This document shows positions 55,494-64,000 of a stretch of DNA of 64,000 bases, piece after piece. The DNA is from Aralia elata (taxonomy: Eukaryota; Streptophyta; Magnoliopsida; Apiales; Araliaceae): NCBI GenBank assembly GCA_034770075.1, contig CM068384.1, positions 39,591,182 to 39,655,181 of the forward strand, written 5' to 3'. Position 1 is the first letter of the stretch; each line of letters opens with the position of its first letter. A program made the translations under genes and the position numbers. The notes under the pieces were generated by a model, which saw only the letters and a list, made by a program, of their open reading frames with translations, did no database searches and was not told where the DNA came from.

Positions 55494-58400
55494 TCATATC
55501 AGATCAACGAGACTAATTGAGGTCTTTTGGCGCTCGATGTCGCCACCCCAATAGTGCTTAACTCTTTGCCCGTTCACCTTGAACAATTGGTTTGTCTTCT
55601 CATCCCGCAGTTCAAATGCACCATGCGGGAAAACACGGTTGATATAGAATGGCCCTGACCATCGTGATTTGAGTTTACTGGGGAATAGCTTCAACCGAGA
55701 ATTGTAAAGTAGGACGGGTTGTCCAACCTCAAACTTTCGATCGATTATCTTCTTGTCGTGCCACCTCTTGACTTTTTCCTTATAGAGCTTTGCGTTCTCA
55801 TAGGACTGGAGACGGAACTCATCCATCTCATTGAGTTGTAAGAGGCGTTTCTCTCCCGCTACATTCAAATCAAAGTTGAGCTTTCGGATGGCCCAATAAG
55901 CACTGTGTTCAAGTTCCACCGGTAGATGACATGCTTTCCCATACACAAGCTGATAAGGTGACATCCCGATAGGAGTTTTGTATGCCGTCCTATATGCCCA
56001 TAAGGCGTCATCAAGCTTCAATGACCAGTCCTTTCTATCCGGGTTGACAACCTTCTCTAAAATCCTTTTCACCTCTCTATTGGATACCTCCACCTGACCA
56101 CTTGTTTGAGGATGATAGGTCGTGGCAATTTTATGAGTTACCCCATATTTAGCAAGAAGGGCATTAAAGTTCTTGTTACAAAAGTGCGACCCTTCATCGC
56201 TAATTATTGCACGCGGAGTTCCGAATCTTGTGAATACATTTTTTCGAAGGAACTTTAGCACAACTTTGGCATCATTGGTGGGTGTCGCTGCTGCTTCAAC
56301 CCATTTTGACACGTAATCTACAGCCACAATGATATACAAATTGTTGAACGAAGAGGGAAACGGGCCCATAAAGTCGATACCCCAGACGTCAAATATCTCA
56401 ACCTCTAAGATTGTGGTTAGTGGCATCTCATGACGCCTGGAAATGTTCCCTACTCTTTGATATCGATCGCATTTCAGCACAAACACATGGGCGTCCTTGA
56501 ACAACGTTGGCCAATAAAAACCAGATTGAAGCACCTTCGCCGCTGTTCTTTCTCCGCCATAGTGTCCACCAAAAGCTGAGGCATGACAATGTTGCAAGAT
56601 GCTTTCCATCTCAGATTGAGGTACGCACTTCCGGATCAGTTGGTCAGCACATTGCTTAAACAGAAAAGGTTCGTCCCAGAAATAATGCTTCACATCGTGC
56701 AAGAATTTCTTTTTTTGTTGATAGCTCAGCTCGGGTGGTAGGACATGGCTCACCACATAGTTGACATAGTCGGCATACCATGGCACCTCATGTGTGAGGG
56801 CGAAAAGCTGTTCATCCGGGAAAAATTCATTAATCATGACATCATCTCCCGCCTCATGGTCTGCATTTTCCAGCCTAGACAAATGATCCGCCACTTGATT
56901 CTCGGTTCCCTTCTTATCTCTAATCTCAAGATCGAACTCTTGAAGCAATAAAACCCATCGAATCAAGCGTGGCTTTGCGTCCTTCTTTGCTATTAAATAC
57001 TTAATGGCAGAATGGTCCGTGTACACAATGACCTTGGTGCCAATGAGATATGCACGAAATTTGTCAAAGGCATACACGATAGCAAGCAATTCCTTCTCCG
57101 TTGTTGTGTAATTAAGTTGAGCACCAGTTAGTGTCTTGCTAGCATAATAAATCACATGAAAGACCTTGTCCTTGCGATGGCCCAATACAGCACCAATTGC
57201 AAAGTCGCTAGCGTCGCACATCAATTCGAACGGAAGATTCCAATCCGGGGCCACGATAATAGGTGCACTTACAAGCTTCTTCCTTAGTAACTCAAAAGCC
57301 TCAAGACAAGCATGGTCGAAGACAAATGGAGTGTCTTTCTCAAGTAGACTACACAGCGGTTTTGCAACTTTTGAGAAATCCTTGATAAACCGCCTATAAA
57401 ATCCAGCATGTCCAAGGAAACTACGGATTCCCTTGACGTTGGTTGGTGGAGGAAGCTTCTCAATGGTCTCGATCTTGGCCTTATCAACCTCCAGCCCCTT
57501 TGAAGATACTCTATGCCCCAAAATAATCCCTTCTTGCACCATGAAGTGGCATTTCTCCCAATTAAGCACCAAATTTGTCTCAACACATCGTTTCAGCACT
57601 TTCACAAGGTTTTCTAGGCATAAGTCGAATGAATCTCCAAAAACCGAGAAATCGTCCATGAAAACCTCCAATCCTTGCTCAACCATATCAGAGAAAATAG
57701 CCATCATACATCTCTGGAAGGTGGCGGGTGCGTTGCATAACCCGAATGACATTCTTCTGAAAGCAAATGTCCCATATGGGCAAGTGAACGTCGTTTTGTC
57801 TTGATCTTCGGGGGCAATGGCAATTTGGTTGTAGCCCGAATATCCATCCAAGAGACAGTAGAATTCATGTCCCGCCAACCTGTCTAGCATTTGATCGATG
57901 AATGGGAGCGGGAAATGATCTTTGCATGTAGTCTTGTTCAACCTTCTGTAATCCATGCAAACTCTCCATCCGGTGACAGTTCTAGTTGGGATCAACTCGT
58001 TGTTTTCATTAGACACCACTGTCATGCCCCCCTTCTTTGGAACACATTGCACTGGACTGACCCATGGACTGTCTGAAATGGGATAGATGATGCCGGCATC
58101 GAGCAATTTGATAATTTCCTTCTTGACCACCTCCTTCATGACGGGGTTCAATCTACGCTGATGCTCAACCACAGGTTTGGCTTCATCTTCCAATATGATC
58201 TTGTGCATACAAAAAGCGGGGCTAATTCCCTTGATGTCTGCAATGGACCAACCTAGGGCTGCTTTGTACTCCCGTAGCACTCTTAGCAATTTGTTTTCCT
58301 GCACATCATCAAGTGAAGCAGACACAATAACAGGCAAAGTACTAGCATTACCCAAATAAGCATACCTCAAGTGGATTGGCAATGGTTTGAGCTCCAAAGT

Positions 58401-60845
58401 AGGTGGCTCCTCCCATGAGGATTTTGCAATGGTACTAGAGCTGCTTGGTCTATCTAACGGTTCAAATAGTTGCTTAAACTTGATAAAACGTGGGGGAACA
58501 TTCAGCACATTTACCATCTCGTTAGGAAACAGAGGTTCACTCTCAAGTGATTCTCCTAGCAATTCTTCAAAAGGGTCAACATCATATGTTGCTGCGAACA
58601 CCTCTTCCACCGCCTCGTCAATCAAGTCTATCTTGAAACATTCATCCTGCACATTAGGAAATTTCATTGCTTTAAAAACGTTAAAAGTTACCTCTTGGTC
58701 TTGGACACGCATGGTTAGCTCTCCTTTTTGCACATCAATCAAAGTTCTGCCTGTGGCTAAGAATGGGCGTCCAAGGATGATAGGTATCTCCCTGTCTTCT
58801 TCGAAATCCAGGACAATGAAATCCGCTGGAAAAATAAACTTGTCCACCTTGACAAGCACATCTTCTACTATGCCTCTTGGGTATGTGAGAGACCTATCCG
58901 CAAGTTGCAATGTAACATTTGTAGGTTTTGCCTCACTTAATCCCAGCTGTTGATAAATTGAGAGTGGCATTAGATTGATACTCGCCCCCAAATCACATAG
59001 GGCCTTGCCAAAGAATTGGTTACCAATTGTGCAAGGAATCGTGAAACTCCCCGGATCTTTCAACTTTGGTGGTAACTTCCTTTGTAATACGGCACTACAT
59101 TCTTCGGTTAGTGCCACCGTCTCAAACTCCTCAAGCCTTCTCTTTCTTGACAAGATTTCTTTCATGAACTTCACATAACTAGGCATTTGTTCTAATGCCT
59201 CAGCGAAAGGGATGTTTATGTGCAATTTCTTGAAAACCTCCAAGAACTTAGAGAATTGCTTATCCAACTTTAATTTCTGCTGACGTTGTGGAAACGGGCA
59301 TGGTGGATATATAGGGCCTTGCTTGCTCCCCGCTGGTTTTGGCACTGGCTCCTTTTCCTTTTCTTCTTCTTTTCTCTTTTCTTCCTCTTTCTCCCCATTC
59401 CCAACCTCAACCACCGCTTCAGCTGGAACCTCATTCACAACTTCCGGTAGCTCCTTCCCACTTCTCAAAGTCACAGCCTTGCAATGTTCCTTACCATCTC
59501 TTTTCGGATTAACTTCAGTGTCACTAGGTAAGGCACCAGGGGGACGAATATTCATGGCGCTAGCTATCTGCCCAAGCTGAAGCTCTATATTCCGTATCGA
59601 AGCGCTATGCTGTGCAACCAATTGAGCCAATAACTCGTCCCCACTAGGCTTTTTCTCCTGTTGTGGTGGAGGTGGGTTTGAGGCTTGTTGGTGTGATTGG
59701 GGTTGATGGTGTGATTGAGTTTGATTTTGGAATCCTGGGGGATATTGATGCCTAGGAGCTGAATATTGGGTTTGGGTATTATTGTTGTTGCTCCATGAGA
59801 AATTTGGGTGATTTTTCCATCCAGGATTGTAGTGATTGGAGTGGGGGTTGTTTTGCTGTCTATTGTAATTACCAACAAACTGTACGAATTCTGCATTGAT
59901 GGGACATTGCTCGGTAGGGTGATTTCCAACACACAACTCGCAGGTCTCAGAAATGCTTTGCACAGATTGAACTCCTAAATTTTTCACTTCATTTATGAGC
60001 GCGGCTAGCTGTGCTGTAATTGAAGTGAGATGATCCACCTCAAATTTTCCTGCTGCCTTTTGTGGCATTTTCCTCTCCGAAGGCCATTGATAAATATTTG
60101 CAGCCATGGTTTCCAATAGTTTGTAGGCTTCCACAAAATTCTTTCCCATTAAACTACCACCTGCAGCTGCGTCAACACTAGATCGAGTGGCATTGGTTAG
60201 CCCATTATAAAAAATCTCAACTTGCAACCATTGAGGCAAACCATGGTGTGGACATCTCCTAATTAGATCCTTGAACCTTTCCCAAGCCTCATACAAAGAC
60301 TCGGAATCATATTGAACAAACGAAGTGATGTCATTCCTCAATCTTGCAGTTTTCGCGGGTGGGAAAAACTTTGCCAAAAATTTCTGGGCTAAGTCATCCC
60401 ACTTAGTAATTGAGCCCGAGGGAAGCGAATGCAACCAACTCTTTGCCTTATCCCGGAGTGTGAAAGGAAATAGTCGGAGTCTAATTGCATCATCAGTCAC
60501 TTGAGTGTACTTGAATGTGTCACAAATTTCCAGAAAACTCACCAAATGAGCATTTGGGTCGTCATTGGGCAACCCACCAAACTGCAAACAGTTTTGAACC
60601 ATTTGGATGGTCCCAGGCTTAATTTCAAAGTGATTGGCCTCAATGGCTGGCCTGGAAATGCTTGAGTGCAAATCTGTGACAAGAGGCATGGCGTACTCCC
60701 CCAAGGTTTTAGGCTCCTCCTCAGCCATGGTATCTTGATTGGGTATACCCTGAACTCGTTCTCTACGTAGTCGTCGAATATTTCTCTCGATCTCGGGATC
60801 GTAAGGAATTAACTCAAGATCACGTGAGCGTGGCATACAAATCAA
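55494..60845 (-). CDS. Gag-Pol polyprotein of Athila-type element A
   Basis: One open frame of 1783 codons encodes the proteins for reverse transcription and integration of A. In order: retrotransposon Gag domain (residues about 90-260), zinc knuckle C-x2-C-x3-H-x4-C (about 301-313), aspartic protease with D-L-G-A-S (about 618), RT with F-M-D-D (about 1062-1065), RNase H starting C-D-A-S (about 1210), integrase zinc finger (about 1415-1462), core with D (about 1491), D (about 1550) and E (about 1586) in D-D-35-E spacing, and a basic C-terminus. A second start 9 bases in (M-P-R-S-R-D-L) is equally plausible. Length and order are normal for Athila. One defect is visible: the last zinc ligand of the integrase finger reads C-D-R-Y-Q where C-D-R-C-Q is expected. 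Transcription should start from the LTR TATA at 62090-62098. Confidence 0.95.
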   Translation of the reverse strand: MICMPRSRDLELIPYDPEIERNIRRLRRERVQGIPNQDTMAEEEPKTLGEYAMPLVTDLHSSISRPAIEANHFEIKPGTIQMVQNCLQFGGLPNDDPNAHLVSFLEICDTFKYTQVTDDAIRLRLFPFTLRDKAKSWLHSLPSGSITKWDDLAQKFLAKFFPPAKTARLRNDITSFVQYDSESLYEAWERFKDLIRRCPHHGLPQWLQVEIFYNGLTNATRSSVDAAAGGSLMGKNFVEAYKLLETMAANIYQWPSERKMPQKAAGKFEVDHLTSITAQLAALINEVKNLGVQSVQSISETCELCVGNHPTEQCPINAEFVQFVGNYNRQQNNPHSNHYNPGWKNHPNFSWSNNNNTQTQYSAPRHQYPPGFQNQTQSHHQPQSHQQASNPPPPQQEKKPSGDELLAQLVAQHSASIRNIELQLGQIASAMNIRPPGALPSDTEVNPKRDGKEHCKAVTLRSGKELPEVVNEVPAEAVVEVGNGEKEEEKRKEEEKEKEPVPKPAGSKQGPIYPPCPFPQRQQKLKLDKQFSKFLEVFKKLHINIPFAEALEQMPSYVKFMKEILSRKRRLEEFETVALTEECSAVLQRKLPPKLKDPGSFTIPCTIGNQFFGKALCDLGASINLMPLSIYQQLGLSEAKPTNVTLQLADRSLTYPRGIVEDVLVKVDKFIFPADFIVLDFEEDREIPIILGRPFLATGRTLIDVQKGELTMRVQDQEVTFNVFKAMKFPNVQDECFKIDLIDEAVEEVFAATYDVDPFEELLGESLESEPLFPNEMVNVLNVPPRFIKFKQLFEPLDRPSSSSTIAKSSWEEPPTLELKPLPIHLRYAYLGNASTLPVIVSASLDDVQENKLLRVLREYKAALGWSIADIKGISPAFCMHKIILEDEAKPVVEHQRRLNPVMKEVVKKEIIKLLDAGIIYPISDSPWVSPVQCVPKKGGMTVVSNENNELIPTRTVTGWRVCMDYRRLNKTTCKDHFPLPFIDQMLDRLAGHEFYCLLDGYSGYNQIAIAPEDQDKTTFTCPYGTFAFRRMSFGLCNAPATFQRCMMAIFSDMVEQGLEVFMDDFSVFGDSFDLCLENLVKVLKRCVETNLVLNWEKCHFMVQEGIILGHRVSSKGLEVDKAKIETIEKLPPPTNVKGIRSFLGHAGFYRRFIKDFSKVAKPLCSLLEKDTPFVFDHACLEAFELLRKKLVSAPIIVAPDWNLPFELMCDASDFAIGAVLGHRKDKVFHVIYYASKTLTGAQLNYTTTEKELLAIVYAFDKFRAYLIGTKVIVYTDHSAIKYLIAKKDAKPRLIRWVLLLQEFDLEIRDKKGTENQVADHLSRLENADHEAGDDVMINEFFPDEQLFALTHEVPWYADYVNYVVSHVLPPELSYQQKKKFLHDVKHYFWDEPFLFKQCADQLIRKCVPQSEMESILQHCHASAFGGHYGGERTAAKVLQSGFYWPTLFKDAHVFVLKCDRYQRVGNISRRHEMPLTTILEVEIFDVWGIDFMGPFPSSFNNLYIIVAVDYVSKWVEAAATPTNDAKVVLKFLRKNVFTRFGTPRAIISDEGSHFCNKNFNALLAKYGVTHKIATTYHPQTSGQVEVSNREVKRILEKVVNPDRKDWSLKLDDALWAYRTAYKTPIGMSPYQLVYGKACHLPVELEHSAYWAIRKLNFDLNVAGEKRLLQLNEMDEFRLQSYENAKLYKEKVKRWHDKKIIDRKFEVGQPVLLYNSRLKLFPSKLKSRWSGPFYINRVFPHGAFELRDEKTNQLFKVNGQRVKHYWGGDIERQKTSISLVDLI

Positions 60846-60937
60846 GAATACCTACAAAACAAAATGAAAATTATATACAAGTCTAAAAGAGACCAAGTCG
60901 AATACAATTGATATTGGTATAATTATTAGTAAACAAT

Positions 60938-60955
60938 TCCCCGGCAACGGCGCCA
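60938..60955 (-). promoter_or_regulatory. Primer binding site of A (tRNA-Asp)
   Basis: On the - strand TGGCGCCGTTGCCGGGGA, six bases after the LTR end. This is the tRNA-Asp-type site typical of Athila elements. Confidence 0.88.
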
Positions 60956-60961
60956 AAAACT

Positions 60962-63107
60962 TGTTGGTCGATTTAACTATCGATAAACACACACGTGCAA
61001 GTATACACGGTCCACAAGTAATATATGATAAGATATGAGTCGAACCCATAGGGAATTGTGACAAATAATAACCAAGTACTAATCGTCTATCAACTTGTTC
61101 TAATTTAAACAATGAAGATTTGATAATTTGTTGATTGGTTGAGTTCACAAGTCAAATATTGAGTAAAATGCGGTAAAATATCAAGATAGAAGGGTCTAAG
61201 ATTACAATTTCCCCCAACACGTCATTTGAATCTCCTAACTCTCTCTTTTCAATCAGTTATAGCATACAAATTGACAACCGAGAAATCAAAACTACATAAG
61301 AGCCTCTGTCGATGGTCAATCACGAATCTTCCTAAGCGGTGCATAGGTATATGTCTATCCTATGCACTATCAAGAGACTAATTTCAGGAATGATTTATAG
61401 ACACGTGTCACCAAATCTAATTAATCCTCCCTTCCATTACCAACTTTCACCTCAGAAGTCATTAAGACTAGATTCTCAATAGGTTGCATGCGGTAGTTAG
61501 GTATATATCTATCCCAACTACTATCAAGATACCTATTATTGCAGATAATTAATAAGACACATGTCACTTAATCCAATTAATAACCCACAACAATCTATAC
61601 TTTCGCATGTTATCATAACTAGGTCTTAACCTATAATCCGTTCATCAAGTTCATATAGGTTCCCACGGTAATTACGGGCCAAGCAATTAATCTAGAAGCA
61701 AAGGTTATGACAATCAATTCACAAATGCATAACTAAAATCAATAGAGAGAGAATTCAATTCAAATTAAGTGTTGGGTTCCATTGCAATCTTAGAATAGAA
61801 GGTTAGTTCATGATAGCTACAATAAACATCATTTTCAATTGATACATTGTCAAATTCGAATTACAAAGGAGATGGAAATCTAGAAATGAAACCACTTTTG
61901 AAGCTATTCAGCTGGTGTTCCTTTGGTTGCTGTAGATTTCTAGCTCTCCACCTTGGCTTGGCAATCCTTCTTGACTGAGTTCCTTGGCTTTTGGCTTGAT
62001 TCAGCTTGATTTGCAGCCTTGAGCACTGTTGGTTGATGTATTTTGTAGCCTCCCTCCCTCTAGATATCTGATATGAGGCTTGGAAGAGATTATATATAGT
62101 CTTCATCAAGAAACCCTAGCCAAAATCGGACAAAAAGCAGCTCAGATCGCACTGAAGGTGTGTCAGATCGCACTCAGCACGGCGGCGTGCGCCCGCACGC
62201 CCAGGCGTGCGCCCGCGCCCAAGCGCCTGCATGCCGCCCATGACGCTGCCGAGGCTGCCGAGCCAAGCGCGCGCGCCCGCGCGCCCCAGGCGTGCGCCCG
62301 CACGCTGGCGCCTGCACGGCCCACCTGCCTGCCGAGCAGCTGAGCCAAGCGCGCGCGCCCGCGCGCCCCAGGCGTGCGCCCGCACGCTGGCGCCTGCATG
62401 CCGCTCACACGCCCGCATGCGCTGCCGAGGCTGGCTGCCGAGGCCGCCCGTGCGTCCGCACGCCCAGGCGTGCGCCCGCGCCCATGCGCCTGGATGCTGC
62501 CGAGCCATGCCGCCCCCGCGCGCGCGCGCCCAACGCCGAGGCTGCCGAGCGCCCAGCGCCCAGCGCCCAGCGCCCAGCCGCACGCCGTGCACGCGGCTTG
62601 GTCGACGCCGCACACCGTGCACGCCATCCAACGCCGTGCACGCCCAACTTCTATGTGTCATCAAATTAAGCCCCAAACGTCGCCAAACATAAATTTTCAT
62701 CGTCATAACCTCCGGGCACGGAAATCCAAGCACGGGCTTGCCCGGGTGGTTTGGCCAATGCCGCACGCCGTGCACACCATCCGACGCCGCGCACGCCCAA
62801 CTATCAAATATTGTCAAATTAAGCACCGGGCGTCGCCAATCACCACAATCCATCACGTTACCATTCGGGCACAAACGTCCAGGCACGGACAATGAGTCAA
62901 TCCAAACAACGATCCGCGCGGTCTTTATTTCAATTCCTACACACATAATAAAAATGCATCAAAGCAACTTAAAACATGTAAAAGTAACTAAAACTCATTT
63001 ACGTAAAAATACGATAAAAGTACATGGAAACTCTATAAAATACTTAAAGATTTGCAAATTATCAAGGCCAAAAGTACCCAAATTGTGTGTATAGAACACA
63101 CTCATCA
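60962..63107 (-). repeat. 5' LTR of element A
   Basis: 2146 bases, about 30 longer than the 3' LTR because of the GC-rich array. TATA word at 62090-62098 (- strand). Confidence 0.94.
62175..62640. repeat. GC-rich repeat array in the 5' LTR of A
   Basis: The same word set as at 51307-51745, with an extra unit around 62284-62400 where GCGTGCGCCCGCACGCTGG occurs twice. Open frames on both strands here carry no conserved domain. Confidence 0.8.
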
Positions 63108-64000
63108 GTATACAAAGTTTTTAAAAGAATTGTGCACTAATAAAAGAAAATTGAAAAATAATGAAAGAGTCAATGTGGGTGAGAATGTATCAGCGGTGCT
63201 CCAAAGAAAAATGCCACCTAAATGTAAAGATCCAGACATATTCACAATTCCATGTAAGATAGGTAATACCAGATTTGAGAAAGTCATGCTAGATTTAGGA
63301 GCTTCAATTAATGTCATGCCATTATCTGTTTATGCTTCTTTAAATCTAGGACCTTTGATACAAATTGGTGTTATTATTAAATTAGCTGATCGTACTAACA
63401 CTTACCCCCAAGGGGTAATTGAAGATGTCTTGGTGTAGGTGAATGAACTAATCTTTCCTACAGATTTTTACATTGTGGACATGGAGGATAATACATCTCT
63501 GAATCCTTCACATATATTGCTAGGAAGGCCATTCTTGAAAACAGCAAGGACAATGATCGATGTGCACAATGGGACCTTAACCATGGAATTTGATGGCGAA
63601 AAGATTGAATTCAATATATATGAGGCCATGAGATACCCTAGTGATATTAATTCTGTTTTTGCTATTGACATCATTAACTCTTTAGTGCAGGGATCTTTTG
63701 AGCAAATTCATTAGGAAAGCTTGGAGGTTGCCATGAGAAATAGCATGGAATTGGACAAAGAAGAAGAGATTGAGCAGAATCAGGAATTGAGGGAAATCGT
63801 GGCTGCATTGCATTCTTTACCTAAAATTTCAGATAAGTATGCAGTTTATTCTATTTAATTACCTACTTCTCATCAAAAGTTATTGCCATTTATTTTGCAG
63901 GCCCTAACCTTAGAATTGAAATCATTACCCGCACACTTGAAGTATGCATATCTAGGGAAGGATGACACACTACCGGTGATCATTGCAAATAATCTAACCA
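63108..64000 (+). pseudogene. Protease and start of RT region of element D, continuing past the window
   Basis: The frame interrupted at 50089 resumes after the duplicated gtata. It encodes the segment leading to the protease (V-L-Q-R-K-M-P-P-K), the active site D-L-G-A-S-I-N-V-M-P near 63293-63322, the second half of protease (L-L-G-R-P-F-L-K-T) and the linker to RT (L-K-Y-A-Y-L-G-K-D-D). Stops at 63436-63438 (TAG, where related elements have Lys) and 63712-63714 (TAG, where F has Gln), and another near 63856-63858, show decay. Apart from these stops it keeps one frame. Confidence 0.82.

Larger units (their letters stand above)
50090..63107 (-). mobile_element. Element A: nearly intact Athila-type Ty3/gypsy retrotransposon
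   Basis: 13 kb on the - strand: 5' LTR 63107-60962, tRNA-Asp PBS, uninterrupted Gag-Pol 60845-55494, a third ORF 54621-53344, a long 3' region with repeats, PPT and 3' LTR 52205-50090. The duplication is gtata (50085-50089 and 63108-63112), and the interrupted D protein reads on correctly across the site. LTRs start TGATGAGTGTG and end CGACCAACA. They differ by a few substitutions, mostly transitions, plus length differences in the GC-rich array, so A is among the youngest insertions here. Confidence 0.95.
37726..64000 (+). mobile_element. Element D: Athila-like Ty3/gypsy retrotransposon, 5' part, runs off the window
   Basis: An LTR starting TGATAAGTGCATAA at 37726 and ending at 48284 is split by E. 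It is followed by a degenerate tRNA-Asp PBS (48290), a decayed gag (from 48362), the A insertion (50090-63107) and the continuing protease-to-RT region (63108-64000). The coding sequence on either side of A is continuous once A and one copy of gtata are discounted. The primer site and Gag start (L-E-L-N-F-D-P-E-I-E, compare L-E-L-I-P-Y-D-P-E-I-E in A) place it near Athila. Its left flank is element F, so D inserted into a member of its own family. Confidence 0.8.

Noticed and set aside
57166..59580. ORFs antisense to the A Gag-Pol
   Set aside because: By-products of the coding frame on the opposite strand; no domains.

Overview
This 64 kb window looks like flowering-plant nuclear DNA made entirely of LTR retrotransposons nested inside one another. 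The signs are Ty3/gypsy elements of Athila, Ogre/Tat and chromovirus type, Ty1/copia elements (one SIRE-like), plant-type primer sites (tRNA-iMet, tRNA-Asp and an Arg-type site), long AT-rich LTRs of 1.3-3 kb, and no recognisable host gene, tRNA gene, rRNA gene or CRISPR array. Such density suggests a pericentromeric or other repeat-rich region of a large genome. The species cannot be named from this sequence.

Layout, with letters used throughout. I (1-16425, +) is the 3' part of a SIRE-like copia element with an env-like third ORF; its LTR is split by H (6641-15619, +), a decayed complete copia element. G (16426-30190, -) is the 5' end of a chromovirus-like gypsy element. Its LTR is split by a solo copia LTR, E2 (17647-28241, -), which is itself split by J (19067-27851, -), a non-autonomous Ogre/Tat-type element with tandem arrays and no gag or pol. 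C (30191-37250, +) is an Athila-type LTR split by B (30776-36844, +), a deleted Athila element. F (37251-37725, -) is a gypsy pol scrap. D (37726-64000, +, running off the end) is an Athila-like element. Its LTR is split by E (38946-48196, -), a copia element of the H family, and its gag-protease region is split by A (50090-63107, -), an almost intact Athila element with a 1783-residue Gag-Pol and a third ORF.

Order of events. Target-site duplications support H (ggaag), E2 (aaagg), J (gtatt), B (ggtgt), A (gtata) and, with one mismatch, E (gatcc/gatcg). The inferred stacking is F first, then C and D into F, then G and B into C and E and A into D, then I and E2 into G, and finally H into I and J into E2. 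A, J and B have near-identical LTR pairs by eye and should be young; H and D are badly decayed.

Most of the interest is in non-coding structure. The H/E copia leader carries hairpins with different stems but a repeated loop containing GTGCAC. The Athila 3' regions of A and B share hairpins whose stems change in a compensating way. Clusters of GC-rich palindromes recur in elements of unrelated lineages. A module of about 125 bp is shared by J and A. An octamer, TCGTAGAG, is dispersed on both strands through I. All identities, counts and lineage names were judged by eye without alignment or database search.
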